A DNA stretch of 64,000 bases from Weissella halotolerans DSM 20190 (GTDB lineage Bacteria; Bacillota; Bacilli; Lactobacillales; Lactobacillaceae): positions 62,001-126,000 of the forward strand of contig NZ_ATUU01000004.1 in NCBI RefSeq assembly GCF_000420365.1. The letters run 5' to 3'. Positions 36,496-45,896 of the stretch are shown piece after piece (position 1 is the stretch's first letter; each line of letters begins with the position of its first letter). Position numbers and translations under genes: made by a program. The notes under the pieces were generated by a model. It ran no database searches, was not told the origin of the DNA, and was given only the letters and a program-made list of their open reading frames with translations.

Positions 36496-36980
36496 TGATT
36501 TTTTTGACAGTGGGTACACATGAACAACCATTTAATCGACTAATAGAATATGTTGATAACCTAGTTAGGGACGGTAAAGTTGACGAATCAGTTATTATGC
36601 AAATAGGGTATTCCACATATGAGCCTAAGTATGCAAAATACTCAAGATTTGTAAGCTATTCAGAAATGGATCAGCTAATGAATGAAGCACGAATTGTTAT
36701 TACACATGGCGGACCTGCTAGCTTTATGGACGTCATTGCGAAGGGTAAACAGCCTATTGTGGTCCCACGTCAGGAAAAATTTAATGAACACGTAAACAAT
36801 CATCAAGTGGACTTTACGCAACAAGTACAAGCTAAAGGGTATCCGATGGAAAGAATTTTAGATGTTCAAGAAATTGAAGATGTTTTAAAAAAGTATAATG
36901 ACGCAGAGTTGGTGGATGTTAAGTCACATAACAGTGAATTTGTAGGTAATTTAACAGAAATAATTAATGGGTTGATATAG
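36495..36980 (+). CDS. Alg13/PssE-like glycosyltransferase catalytic subunit
   Basis: 161 residues, GT28 C-terminal type (PssE, EpsG, Cps14G): MIFLTVGTHEQPFNRL, VITHGGPASFMD and the QPIVVPRQEKFNEHVNNHQ nucleotide-sugar motif. I placed the start at ATG 36495, which overlaps the previous stop. A frame extending to 36438 would run into the upstream gene. Sugar specificity is not predictable. Confidence 0.87.
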   Translation: MIFLTVGTHEQPFNRLIEYVDNLVRDGKVDESVIMQIGYSTYEPKYAKYSRFVSYSEMDQLMNEARIVITHGGPASFMDVIAKGKQPIVVPRQEKFNEHVNNHQVDFTQQVQAKGYPMERILDVQEIEDVLKKYNDAELVDVKSHNSEFVGNLTEIINGLI

Positions 36981-36984
36981 CAAA

Positions 36985-38088
36985 ATGCAAAACAAAAGCA
37001 CAAAGTATAACTTGTTAATGAGTGTATGTACGGCAATTGTCGTAATGACTGCCATTAATTCAATAGGTATAGCAACAAATTTAGTTAGTTCAACTTTTTT
37101 TAATGTTATCCAGGCCAGTACAATAATAGTTGGGTACGGAATTGTCATATATGTTTCAAAGAAAATAAAAATTTCTAGTATCATGTTAATTGGGTTTGAT
37201 ATTATCTTAATAATATTAAACCACTCATTAGCCATGGTATCATTAGCTCTAATTGTGATGATGATTGAGGTTTTTAGTTATTCAAATGAATTGGATTATC
37301 GTAGGTTATTACGCATTTATTTTTCAATAGTACTTTCGCTATTTTTAGTAATTGTTATGATGTACTATCTTTTTAACTTTAATAATCATGATTTTTCTAT
37401 GTGGAGAAATGGGGCGATGATATATCGGAAAGCGTTGGGATTCTTACAGCCTAATGTTGCGTCTATGCTATGGATAAGTATCTTTTTTTCCTTTATAGGA
37501 TTATTAAATGATCGACATGTTTTTATAAAACTAGTAGCATTTTTGATTCCCTCTTGGTTTTTATTTAACGAAACACAATCACGAACATCAATGTATGTGT
37601 TAATTTTATTGGCGATGGCAGTTGTACTATTGAAAAATAGATTAGATTCTCAAGCACCATTCTTATTAAAAAAAGCTACTTTTTCAATGCCTATTATATT
37701 AACAACAATTTCATTAATCTTACTATTTTATCCTACAAACCGAGTCATTGATAGTCTTTTATCTGGTAGAATTACTCTCTACAAGACTTTCTACCAACAA
37801 TATGGTATACATCTTATTGGTCAAAGTGCCTTAGAAGAAGCGATGTTGGACAATAGTTATCTGCAGGCTATCATGTCAAAGGGAATTCTCTTTTTTCTGG
37901 TGTTGTTATTTATCATAGTTGTCCTTTTAGGACATAAAAAGAGCTATACTTATAGGTCTTTGTTACTGTTCATGGGTTATTTTCTAATAAGTTTTACAGA
38001 GACATCATTGCAACACTTCGAGTTACTTTTACCCATAGTGCTAGTTAGTATGATTAAAGGTTCAGATAAAGAAGTGCATCTCAAATGA
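36985..38088 (+). CDS. Polysaccharide polymerase, Wzy-like
   Basis: 367 residues with about ten hydrophobic segments and a larger polar loop around residues 245-290 (RVIDSLLSGRITLYKTFYQQYG), the layout of O-antigen/capsule polymerases. Such polymerases share little sequence, so the call rests on topology and on the neighbouring transferases. It is strongly AT-rich compared with the core genes. No other polymerase candidate is present in the window. Confidence 0.75.
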   Translation: MQNKSTKYNLLMSVCTAIVVMTAINSIGIATNLVSSTFFNVIQASTIIVGYGIVIYVSKKIKISSIMLIGFDIILIILNHSLAMVSLALIVMMIEVFSYSNELDYRRLLRIYFSIVLSLFLVIVMMYYLFNFNNHDFSMWRNGAMIYRKALGFLQPNVASMLWISIFFSFIGLLNDRHVFIKLVAFLIPSWFLFNETQSRTSMYVLILLAMAVVLLKNRLDSQAPFLLKKATFSMPIILTTISLILLFYPTNRVIDSLLSGRITLYKTFYQQYGIHLIGQSALEEAMLDNSYLQAIMSKGILFFLVLLFIIVVLLGHKKSYTYRSLLLFMGYFLISFTETSLQHFELLLPIVLVSMIKGSDKEVHLK

Positions 38089-38113
38089 GCGAATCACTAT
38101 CAAGGAGGGAATT

Positions 38114-38830
38114 ATGGACATACCTAATGTAATCCATTACTGTTGGTTTGGTAGAGGCGAGTTGCCTGACTCGGTTAAAGCCTGTATTGCCTCTTGGGAG
38201 AAGTTTTGCCCTGATTTTGAAATTAAGCAGTGGAACGAAGATAATTTTGATGTAAATGCTAGGGCGTATACAAAAGAAGCCTATAATGCAGGAAAATATG
38301 CTTTTGTCACTGATGTAGCTAGGCTGGCTATTATTAAAAATGAAGGGGGGGTTTATCTAGATACAGATGTAGAACTCATTAAGCCTTTGGATAATTTGTT
38401 GGCTTATTCTGCTTTTATGGGGATGGAAACTAAGGGACGGGTTAACACCGGATTAGGTTTTGGTGCAGTAAAAGAACACCCATTTATAATAAAAAATCTG
38501 GCAGCATATGATAATCGACATTTCCTTTTGCCAAATGGAAAATTTGATGAAACATCATGCGTGACGATTACCACTAATTTGCTAAATACGCAAGTGAACT
38601 TATCTGATCAGACAACACGAATGGACGATATGATAATTTTTGAACCAGCTGTTTTTTGCCCTTATGATTTAATGAGAGATACTTTGAAGATTACTGACAA
38701 AACGGTTGCAATACATCATTATGACGCAAGTTGGAAAGATGGGAAAGATAACTTAATTAGACTTAAAATGAAGTTACGTCGCCTTTTAGGATCAAAATTC
38801 TATGATGCAATGAAGGCTGTAATTAAGTAA
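38114..38830 (+). CDS. GT32-type glycosyltransferase
   Basis: 238 residues. DXD-containing sugar-binding family (OCH1/capsular polysaccharide synthesis type): IPNVIHYCWFGRGELP, FEIKQWNEDNFD, then VARLAIIKNEGGVYLDTDVE with the DTD metal-binding motif near 90. Adds one sugar to the repeat unit on the cytosolic face. The donor is unknown. GGAGG precedes the ATG. Confidence 0.88.
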   Translation: MDIPNVIHYCWFGRGELPDSVKACIASWEKFCPDFEIKQWNEDNFDVNARAYTKEAYNAGKYAFVTDVARLAIIKNEGGVYLDTDVELIKPLDNLLAYSAFMGMETKGRVNTGLGFGAVKEHPFIIKNLAAYDNRHFLLPNGKFDETSCVTITTNLLNTQVNLSDQTTRMDDMIIFEPAVFCPYDLMRDTLKITDKTVAIHHYDASWKDGKDNLIRLKMKLRRLLGSKFYDAMKAVIK

Positions 38831-38848
38831 AGGGAAGTGTGATAGAAA

Positions 38849-39790
38849 ATGTCCCCATTGGTATCAGTAATAGTCCCCACCTACAATGTCGAAACCTATA
38901 TTAGCGAATGCCTGGAATCTATATTAGACCAAACGGTAAAAGATATTGAGGTTATTATTGTAGATGATGGAAGCCATGATAAAACCGTAGAAGTGGTGGC
39001 TGAGTTAGCAGAGCAACATTCAAACATTCAAGTAATTAAACAAAAAAATCAAGGGGTCTCGGTAGCTAGAAATACAGGGATGTCTGTCGCTAAAGGAAAG
39101 TATATTAGTTTTATCGACTCAGATGACAAGATACAGGTTGATTTTTTAAAAAATCTCTATCAAATTGCTGAGAAAGAACAAGCAGATATTGTGAGAGGGT
39201 CCTTTAGAGACTTCAGTGGCCAAATTCCTAAAGGCTGGGTAGCTGATTTTGATGTAGAGACAGGGCCCGGGCTAGTTGTATTAGAGCAATTTTGGTCGGC
39301 TAGTGTTTCCCCGGTAATTTGGTCTAGCTTGTTTAGGACAGAATTTTTAAAAAATAATCAACTACACTTTACTCCTCACATGCTAATGGAGGACGCTGAA
39401 TTTATAGCTGAAGCGTACATGAAAGCAACAAAAGTGGCAACCTCATCTGATATTAATTACTTATATAGAGTTCGTTCAGGAAGCTTGGTGAATTCAAATA
39501 ATTCGCAACTTATGTCCGAGTCAGCTGAAAAGATTATTTCAAAATTTATGTTAAAGTTGGAGCGAACCCAGAGCAATATGGAACGATGGGTTACCATGCA
39601 ATCAATCTATTGGTTTATGCGAGATTGGACGCGCGTCTTAGTACAAAGCGGTTTTCGGATTGATAGGGCAACTAGTCCTTTCGATAATGCGTTGGACGTA
39701 ATTAAGCCGATATTAAAAAAACGTCCAGTTAAGGAACGGGTTAAATTCTTTATTAAAACGAATATCATAAAGCTAAGAAATAGCTATTAA
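38849..39790 (+). CDS. GT2-family glycosyltransferase (paralogue 1)
   Basis: 313 residues, GT-A fold: VSVIVPTYNVETYISECLES, the IIVDDGS motif, ARNTGMSVAKGKYISFIDSDD with the DXD, and GWVADF and MRDWTRVL segments that recur in the second GT2 at 44957. It ends block one. The two are similar over their full length and probably arose by duplication. Confidence 0.9.
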   Translation: MSPLVSVIVPTYNVETYISECLESILDQTVKDIEVIIVDDGSHDKTVEVVAELAEQHSNIQVIKQKNQGVSVARNTGMSVAKGKYISFIDSDDKIQVDFLKNLYQIAEKEQADIVRGSFRDFSGQIPKGWVADFDVETGPGLVVLEQFWSASVSPVIWSSLFRTEFLKNNQLHFTPHMLMEDAEFIAEAYMKATKVATSSDINYLYRVRSGSLVNSNNSQLMSESAEKIISKFMLKLERTQSNMERWVTMQSIYWFMRDWTRVLVQSGFRIDRATSPFDNALDVIKPILKKRPVKERVKFFIKTNIIKLRNSY

Positions 39791-39856
39791 AAAAATTAAT
39801 TTTTGAGTTATAAACCTAACTATATTCGATTCAACGGGGAAAAGGAGCACTGATTC

Positions 39857-40660
39857 ATGGTTGATCAAAAAGAGAATGAGGAAAAGGACGAGATGTTACG
39901 CAATGACGATGTCTTGAACGCTCTTGCCGCTTTGCGTGAAGAACAAAATGATACCACTGAGCAAAATTTTACGGTGGCTTTGTTGAATGCACAATTAATT
40001 GCACCGGTTAATTTTACTGAAGAACCAACTGTAAGTGAGGAGGGCGAACTAGAAATGCCTGCCGGGGCTGAAATCAAATTAATTACATTTCAGACTGAAG
40101 ATGATGAAACGGTCTTTCCAGCCTTTACTGATATGGATGCTTTTGGGGCGCAACCAATTGAATCAGAAGAAAAGGTCTATCCATGGGTGATGACTATCGA
40201 AGATTATCTTCCCTTTGTTCAAGGTGAGGAGGGTGAACAAGCGCAAATTGCTGGAATCGCTCTGAACCCCTTTACTAATGGGATGCCAATTACCCGTGAT
40301 AACTTGGCCTATTTGGCGACCTTGATTAAAAATTATGATAATCAAGAAATTCAAATTACGGCCGCTGATGAAATTGCGCCAACGGCTCTGAAATATGAAT
40401 TAATTGGATTAGCTGATGATCATCATGAAGCAATCGACCACATGTATTTATTGCGGTTGAACGGCCAAGAAGGTTCAGCTTATTTGCTGGTCGTAGATGG
40501 TCCGGATCGAACTAAAATCCAGGAGCTTCAACCTCAGTTTGAACAAATTTTTAAAGCTAATGCTGGTCAAGAAGGAGCAGCATTTAATTTGGCGATGAAA
40601 GAAGATTTAGCTGACCAACTGACTGACTTTCAAACCCTATATGATCGTGATATTCAATAA
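39857..40660 (+). CDS. SseB-family protein
   Basis: 267 residues. The N-terminal FTVALLNAQLIAPVNFTEE followed by EDDETVFPAFTDMDAFG matches the SseB N-terminal domain. The rest is acidic and soluble, with a C-terminal ILLRLNGQ-like half (YLLRLNGQEGSAYLLVV). The family was named from enhanced serine sensitivity in E. coli; its molecular role is unclear. It is not a polysaccharide gene, though it lies between the two blocks. Confidence 0.75.
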   Translation: MVDQKENEEKDEMLRNDDVLNALAALREEQNDTTEQNFTVALLNAQLIAPVNFTEEPTVSEEGELEMPAGAEIKLITFQTEDDETVFPAFTDMDAFGAQPIESEEKVYPWVMTIEDYLPFVQGEEGEQAQIAGIALNPFTNGMPITRDNLAYLATLIKNYDNQEIQITAADEIAPTALKYELIGLADDHHEAIDHMYLLRLNGQEGSAYLLVVDGPDRTKIQELQPQFEQIFKANAGQEGAAFNLAMKEDLADQLTDFQTLYDRDIQ

Positions 40661-40664
40661 AGGT

Positions 40665-40696
40665 AAGGCCGCCTAGCATTGAGAGTGGCCTTTTTA
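40665..40696 (+). terminator. Terminator after the SseB-family gene
   Basis: AAGGCCGC/GTGGCCTT stem, then T5 before the next ribosome site. Confidence 0.8.
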
Positions 40697-40709
40697 TAAA
40701 GGAGCTTAT

Positions 40710-41702
40710 ATGGAAGACATAATCATAATTGGTGCGGGCCCTGTCGGCCTTTTTACTGGCTTTTATGCTGGATTAAGGCAACTTAAAACGACAATTCTTG
40801 AAAGTTTGCCAATTGTGGGTGGCCAAGTTGCGAGTCTTTATCCTAAAAAAACGATTTTAGATGTCGCTGGTTTTCCGGCTATCCAAGGACAAAATCTGGT
40901 CACCTGCTTGCAAGACCAATTAAATCAAGTGGGAAATCACTTAATGGTGGATACAAAGGTTATTGATATTAAAAAAATTGACCAGGGCTTTGAGGTAATA
41001 ACCAATCGTGGGACCTGGTCCACCAAGCGGATTATTATGGCTACTGGGGGTGGAGCCTTTCAACCACGGAAGCTGCCCTTGGATAATGTTAAGGAGCTGG
41101 AAAAGCAGGGCTTATTGTATGCAGTTAAGGATCCAGAAGCCTTTAGAAGGAAACGCGTATTGGTAGCCGGTGGTGGTGATTCAGCGCTAGACCAAGCCTT
41201 GTTACTAGAGCAGGCAGGGGCCGAGGTTTTTCTTACGCATCGGCGTCATCAGTTCAGGGCCTTAGAACAAACGGTTAGTAAAGTAGAGGCTAGTTCAGTG
41301 ACACAGCTCATTCCCTATGTCATTACGGGAATTGTTGAAAATGCAGAAGCTGCCCTTGAGGTTCAATTACAGGAGTTTCGGGGCACAAAAGAGCGTACAA
41401 TTGAAGTTGATAATGTGCTTGTCAGTTATGGTTTTCAAGCGGACCAAGATTTTACCACCTGGTCGGTCAAGCTTGAACAAGCACGCCAGCATTTATTGGT
41501 TAATCAACAAATGATGACCACCGTACCCGGTATTTATGCTGTGGGTGATATTGCAGGTTATCTCGGGAAAGCAGACTTAATCGCCACTGGCTTTGGGGAG
41601 GCGCCCACAGCGGTAAATGCGATTGTGGCAGATCTCTATCCTAAACAGGCCGTCCCAATCCATTCATCTAATTTAACTCTAAATAATGGACAAATTCATT
41701 AG
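40710..41702 (+). CDS. Ferredoxin/flavodoxin-NADP+ reductase, thioredoxin reductase-like
   Basis: 330 residues, YumC-type FNR: FAD-binding IIGAGPVGLFTGFYAG, GGQVASLYPKKTILDVAGFP, NADP-binding VLVAGGGDSALDQALLL, and C-terminal GIYAVGDIAGYLGKADLIATGFGEA. It has no CxxC redox pair, which separates it from true thioredoxin reductase. Provides reduced ferredoxin or flavodoxin partners. Confidence 0.9.
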   Translation: MEDIIIIGAGPVGLFTGFYAGLRQLKTTILESLPIVGGQVASLYPKKTILDVAGFPAIQGQNLVTCLQDQLNQVGNHLMVDTKVIDIKKIDQGFEVITNRGTWSTKRIIMATGGGAFQPRKLPLDNVKELEKQGLLYAVKDPEAFRRKRVLVAGGGDSALDQALLLEQAGAEVFLTHRRHQFRALEQTVSKVEASSVTQLIPYVITGIVENAEAALEVQLQEFRGTKERTIEVDNVLVSYGFQADQDFTTWSVKLEQARQHLLVNQQMMTTVPGIYAVGDIAGYLGKADLIATGFGEAPTAVNAIVADLYPKQAVPIHSSNLTLNNGQIH

Positions 41703-41744
41703 GTTAGTTTGTGCAAATCATCACTGGTTGAACAAATGTGAATC

Positions 41745-41753
41745 TGGTATAAT
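41745..41753 (+). promoter_or_regulatory. Extended -10 promoter of gpmA
   Basis: TG-G-TATAAT (TATAAT 41748-41753), 38 bases before the gpmA start. AAAGGGG at 41775-41781 is the ribosome site. Confidence 0.65.
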
Positions 41754-41791
41754 AGATAAGAACTTTATAAAGAAAAAGGGGTATCCGAGGA

Positions 41792-42508
41792 ATGGCAAAA
41801 TTAGTTATGATTCGTCACGGACAAAGTGAATGGAATGCAAAGAACCTGTTTAATGGTTGGATTGATACAAAGTTGAGTCCCCTAGGAATTGAGCAAGCTA
41901 AAGAAGCTGGTCAATTGTTGAGTGAGACAGGTATTGAGTTTGATCACGCCTATACGTCAGTTTTGACCCGGGCGATTGAGACCTTGGACTTTGTTTTGTT
42001 TGAGATTGGCCAAATGTGGATTCCAGAGTCAAAGTCTTGGCGGTTGAACGAACGTAACTACGGGGCTTTGCAAGGCTTGAATAAGGCCGATGCAGCCAAG
42101 AAGTGGGGCGATGAGCAAGTTCATCAATGGCGCCGTTCTTACGATGTGTTGCCACCATTAATGGATTCTTATGATGAAGAAGTGACTGTGGAAGGCGAGA
42201 CGTATCCTTCATATGATCGTCGTTATGCTGATGTTCCTGAAGGTGAGCTACCATACGGTGAAAGCTTGAAGGTTACCTTGGAACGTGTGTTGCCATATTG
42301 GAACGATGAAATTTCTAAGAAGCTTTTGGCAGGTGAGAACGTTTTGATTGCGGCGCACGGTAATTCATTGCGGGCTTTAGCTAAGCATATTGAAGGTATT
42401 TCAGATGATGACATCATGGGTCTGGAAATTGCCAATGGTCAGCCAATCGTCTACGACTTAGACGATGAGTTGAAGGTTGTTTCAAAGACGATTTTGACGA
42501 AAGACTAA
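41792..42508 (+). CDS. gpmA: 2,3-bisphosphoglycerate-dependent phosphoglycerate mutase
   Basis: Glycolytic interconversion of 3- and 2-phosphoglycerate. 238 residues. Phospho-acceptor His in MIRHGQSEWN (residues 6-15), RAIETLDFVL, LNERNYGALQGLNK and the second catalytic His in AAHGNSLRALAKH. Codon use is strongly biased, as for a highly expressed gene. Monocistronic, with its own extended -10 promoter and terminator. Confidence 0.97.
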   Translation: MAKLVMIRHGQSEWNAKNLFNGWIDTKLSPLGIEQAKEAGQLLSETGIEFDHAYTSVLTRAIETLDFVLFEIGQMWIPESKSWRLNERNYGALQGLNKADAAKKWGDEQVHQWRRSYDVLPPLMDSYDEEVTVEGETYPSYDRRYADVPEGELPYGESLKVTLERVLPYWNDEISKKLLAGENVLIAAHGNSLRALAKHIEGISDDDIMGLEIANGQPIVYDLDDELKVVSKTILTKD

Positions 42509-42521
42509 AATAAAGTATATT

Positions 42522-42565
42522 AAAAAGGAGGCAGTCCTGGATATTGGGATTGCCCCCTTTTTTTA
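42522..42565 (+). terminator. Terminator after gpmA
   Basis: AAAAAGGAGGCAGTCC/GGGATTGCCCCCTTTTT stem with flanking T-run. Confidence 0.88.
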
Positions 42566-42610
42566 TTATATTTGTTATATATTATTGAAGTATGTTTAAT
42601 AAATATAGGT

Positions 42611-42640
42611 TTGTCAAGCTGGATTAGGCTGTGGTATAAT
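42611..42640 (+). promoter_or_regulatory. Promoter of polysaccharide block two
   Basis: TTGTCA (42611-42616), 18 bases, TATAAT (42635-42640), 79 bases before the chain-length regulator gene. Confidence 0.75.
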
Positions 42641-42719
42641 TGTAATACTTATGTTTGTTTAAAGCTGGATTCGTTAAGTAGAGTCTGCTGAAAAAAATGA
42701 AGAAATGGGTATTTAACTT

Positions 42720-43535
42720 ATGGATAATGTGATTGATTTAAATCGACTATGGCTGATTTTAAAGAAAAATGCACTCTTGATGATTATACTAGGGATTGTT
42801 TTCGGAGCAATTGGATTCGGAATTTCAAAGTTTGTTATTCAACCTAAGTACAGCTCTTCTGTATCGCTCTTAGTAAATCGGAAACAAGACGATAAGAACC
42901 CTGGTGCACAGTATGCCGATCAACAGGCCGATGTTCAGTTAATCAATACCTATAAAGATATCATTACGCAGCGCGTTACATTGAATGCAGTAGTCGACAA
43001 ATTAACTAAGCCGCATAGGGAAAAAGTTGGGAAAAAGGATTATAAGTTAGTTCCTGCTAAGTATTCTCCTGAAGAAATATCGAACGATAATCTTGCCAGC
43101 ATGATTACGGTAGCGACGCAACAAAATTCTCAGGTTTTTTCTGTGTCAGTTAAAACAGCTAACCCTGAAATGTCACGAGATATTGCGAATACCATTGCTG
43201 ATGTATTTAAAGAAAAAATTGTAGAGATAATGAGTATCTCTAATGTGTCGGTTATTTCTAAAGCAGTCGCAGATCCAACACCGGTTTCACCAAATATACC
43301 ATTAATTACTTTAGTGGGAGTATTGTTGGGGGTATTATCTGGATATGGTTGGGGCTTCATTCGTGAAGTTTCGGACCGGACAGTTAAGGAGTTTACTTTT
43401 ATTACTGATGAGTTAGGTTTGACCAATTTGGGAATTGTTAATTATATTCATAAAATGAAACCTGTTCATGAAGTATTGGGTAATGTTAACCAGAATCTTA
43501 ATTCTGAAGATACACGTTCTGGACGACGCATATAG
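42720..43535 (+). CDS. Polysaccharide chain-length regulator / kinase activator (CpsC/Wzz type)
   Basis: 271 residues with two membrane helices, about 15-40 (ALLMIILGIVFGAIGFG) and 195-220 (PLITLVGVLLGVLSGYGWGF), flanking an extracytoplasmic Wzz domain that starts SSSVSLLVNRKQ. The cytosolic tail after the second helix would activate the tyrosine kinase encoded next. There is no SD consensus at the ATG, only GAAATGGG upstream. It starts block two. Confidence 0.9.
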   Translation: MDNVIDLNRLWLILKKNALLMIILGIVFGAIGFGISKFVIQPKYSSSVSLLVNRKQDDKNPGAQYADQQADVQLINTYKDIITQRVTLNAVVDKLTKPHREKVGKKDYKLVPAKYSPEEISNDNLASMITVATQQNSQVFSVSVKTANPEMSRDIANTIADVFKEKIVEIMSISNVSVISKAVADPTPVSPNIPLITLVGVLLGVLSGYGWGFIREVSDRTVKEFTFITDELGLTNLGIVNYIHKMKPVHEVLGNVNQNLNSEDTRSGRRI

Positions 43536-43545
43536 GGGAGATAAA

Positions 43546-44271
43546 ATGACCTTTTTCAGTAAAAAAATCAAACAAGATGATGAAACACAACGTAACGGGG
43601 CACGTTTAATTACTTTTACGGAGCCTAAAAACATCATTTCAGAACAATTTAGGACTGTTAAAACAAATATTGAATTTGCAGGGGCTGCTTTAGATAAATT
43701 GCAAGTGGTTATGTTTACGTCAGCTGAAATTTCAGATGGTAAGTCGACTGTGGCAGCTAATATTGCCATTACATGGGCACAAGCAGGGAAAAGTGTCTTG
43801 CTAGTTGATGCTGATTTAAGACGGCCCACTGCGCATTCGACTTTTGATATTCCTAATACACGCGGGTTAACAAGCATTTTGGCAAGTGATATGCAGCCCA
43901 AAGATTTAGTGCGTGAAACATTTGTTCCAAACCTATCTGTTTTGCAAGCTGGTCCAGTCCCACCGAATCCGGCTGAATTATTGGGATCCAAGCGAATGAC
44001 TGCATTAGTAAATTGGATGCGCAATAATTACGATATGGTTGTGTTGGATGTTCCTCCCGTTATGGCAGTAACAGATGCACAAGTCATGTTTAAGCTGGTT
44101 GATGGTATTGTTTTGGTTACTACTATTGGTAAAACCCTAAAGGCTAATTTAAAGCGGACGGTCGAAACTATTTCGTTAACTGATGCAAAGGTACTTGGGT
44201 GTGTTGAACGAGTTAAGGATAAGAGTAATGATGCCGGTTACGGTTATGGCTACGGTTATGGCTACGAATAA
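43546..44271 (+). CDS. Capsule tyrosine autokinase (CpsD/Wze type)
   Basis: 241 residues. BY-kinase motifs: Walker A SAEISDGKSTVAANIA near 55, Walker A' VLLVDADLRRP, Walker B MVVLDVPPV. The C-terminus is a clean GYGYGYGYGY tail, a run of five alternating Gly-Tyr units encoded by a 12-base tandem repeat (GGTTATGGCTAC), which provides autophosphorylation sites. ATG 43546 follows GGGGAG. An upstream in-frame Met at 43468 lies inside the preceding gene. Works with CpsC and with the phosphatase at 50857. Confidence 0.92.
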   Translation: MTFFSKKIKQDDETQRNGARLITFTEPKNIISEQFRTVKTNIEFAGAALDKLQVVMFTSAEISDGKSTVAANIAITWAQAGKSVLLVDADLRRPTAHSTFDIPNTRGLTSILASDMQPKDLVRETFVPNLSVLQAGPVPPNPAELLGSKRMTALVNWMRNNYDMVVLDVPPVMAVTDAQVMFKLVDGIVLVTTIGKTLKANLKRTVETISLTDAKVLGCVERVKDKSNDAGYGYGYGYGYE

Positions 44272-44291
44272 TTCGTTGAGAAGGAATATAT

Positions 44292-44909
44292 ATGGTTAAC
44301 GGGATATATAGGTTAATGAAACGGTTGGTAGATATTATTAGGAGTGCAGTAGCAATAGTTATATTCTCTCCGTTTTGTGTATACATTATCTATAAGATTA
44401 AAAATGAAGATGGTGGACCTATTTTATACAAACAAGAACGGATAGGTCTAAATGGACGCCCATTTATGATGTGGAAATTTCGTTCTATGGTAGTTGGTGC
44501 GCACGCAATGAAGGATACGTTGCTAGACAAAAATGAATCGGATGGGCCGACTTTTAAAATAAAAGATGATCCACGGATTACTGAAATTGGTCAATGGATT
44601 CGCAAACACTCTCTTGATGAAATCCCCCAATTTTTTAATATTGTAAAAGGTGATATGAGTTTAGTTGGTCCTAGACCTGCTTTACCTGAGGAAGTGGCAG
44701 CCTATTCTAAGCGAGATCGTGCTCGGTTAAAGGTTATGCCGGGGTTAACGGGACTTTGGCAGGTAGGAGGACGAAGCAATTTGACCTACGAAGAAATGAT
44801 AGATTTAGACTTACAGTATGTGAGGCATCAAGGTTTATTAATGGATATTAAAATTATGCTTCTAACAATTTGGCAGATGTTTTATCCCAGAGATTCTGGA
44901 GCATATTAG
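44292..44909 (+). CDS. Priming sugar-phosphate transferase (undecaprenyl-phosphate)
   Basis: 205 residues: one N-terminal helix (about 10-35) and the bacterial sugar transferase domain, with KQERIGLNGRPFMMWKFRSM, DEIPQFFNIVKGDMSLVGPRP and TGLWQVGGRSNLTYEEM. It transfers the first sugar-1-phosphate to the lipid carrier. This is the short form without the N-terminal CoA-binding-like domain. The sugar (Glc or Gal) is not predictable. Confidence 0.92.
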   Translation: MVNGIYRLMKRLVDIIRSAVAIVIFSPFCVYIIYKIKNEDGGPILYKQERIGLNGRPFMMWKFRSMVVGAHAMKDTLLDKNESDGPTFKIKDDPRITEIGQWIRKHSLDEIPQFFNIVKGDMSLVGPRPALPEEVAAYSKRDRARLKVMPGLTGLWQVGGRSNLTYEEMIDLDLQYVRHQGLLMDIKIMLLTIWQMFYPRDSGAY

Positions 44910-44956
44910 TTGTTTCCATTAATCAAAATTTAGATATTTTTGAAGGTATAAAGAAT

Positions 44957-45895
44957 ATGAATCCAAAAATTTCAGTAGTAGTTCCAACGTATAACGTACG
45001 TTTGTATATAAGAGAATGTATTGAATCAATTTTAAATCAGAATTTCTCTGAGATAGAAATCATTATAGTGAATGATGGTAGTACAGATGGTTCTATAGAA
45101 GAAATTAAAGATTTAATTTTAAATGATAATAGGATTAAGGTTATTAATCAAAAAAATCAGGGATTATCTGCTGCTAGGAATACAGGTATTTGCGTATCTA
45201 ACGGAGATTATATAAGTTTTATCGATTCAGACGATAAAATTTCGCCCAATTTTTTAGGCAACCTTTATAATGTTGCAGAAAAAGAGAATGCTGACATTGT
45301 TAGAAGTTCCTTTTGTGATATAAATGGTAACTACCTGAAAGGCTGGGTTGCTGATTTTAAAGAAAAACCAGGGAATGGATATGACATACTAGAAGAGTTT
45401 TTAGATATGAATGTTTCGTTTGTAGTATGGTCAAGTCTATATAAAACATCGTGGATAAAAAAAAATAAATTGCTATTTACTCCAGGTATTCTACTTGAAG
45501 ATTGTGATTTTACTGTAAGGGCTTATCTATTAGCGAATAGAATAGCAACAAGTGCAGAGAGGTTGTACTTTTACAGAGTTAGGCCGAATAGCATTTTAAC
45601 TTCAAATGATGCACAAAAATTATCTAAGTCAGAAGCTGTTATTGTTTCTAAATTCATTAATATGTTGACAAAAACTAATAATGAATATGAAGCAAGATTA
45701 TTAAAAAAAGCAATTTTTGCCTTTATGAGAGACTGGACTAGAGTACTTGCAAAGAATAACGTATGTTTGGCTAATGATAGAGATGTATTTGATAAAGCTT
45801 TAAAAGTAATCAGTTCAGTGCCAGTTTCTTTTAAACAACGGTTAAAAATGTATTTTAAGGTTTTTCTTATTAAAATAAAAAGTAGAAGGCAATAA
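44957..45895 (+). CDS. GT2-family glycosyltransferase (paralogue 2)
   Basis: 312 residues: ISVVVPTYNVRLYIRECIES, IIIVNDGSTDGS, ISFIDSDD and FMRDWTRVL. Clearly related over its whole length to the GT2 at 38849, but much more AT-rich. ATG 44957 is preceded by GAAGG. The longer frame to 44870 overlaps the priming transferase and was rejected. Confidence 0.9.
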   Translation: MNPKISVVVPTYNVRLYIRECIESILNQNFSEIEIIIVNDGSTDGSIEEIKDLILNDNRIKVINQKNQGLSAARNTGICVSNGDYISFIDSDDKISPNFLGNLYNVAEKENADIVRSSFCDINGNYLKGWVADFKEKPGNGYDILEEFLDMNVSFVVWSSLYKTSWIKKNKLLFTPGILLEDCDFTVRAYLLANRIATSAERLYFYRVRPNSILTSNDAQKLSKSEAVIVSKFINMLTKTNNEYEARLLKKAIFAFMRDWTRVLAKNNVCLANDRDVFDKALKVISSVPVSFKQRLKMYFKVFLIKIKSRRQ

Positions 45896-45896
45896 C

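Noticed and set aside
40710-41702. Thioredoxin reductase
   Set aside because: The FAD and NADP motifs are present but the CxxC redox centre is missing, so FNR of the YumC type fits better.
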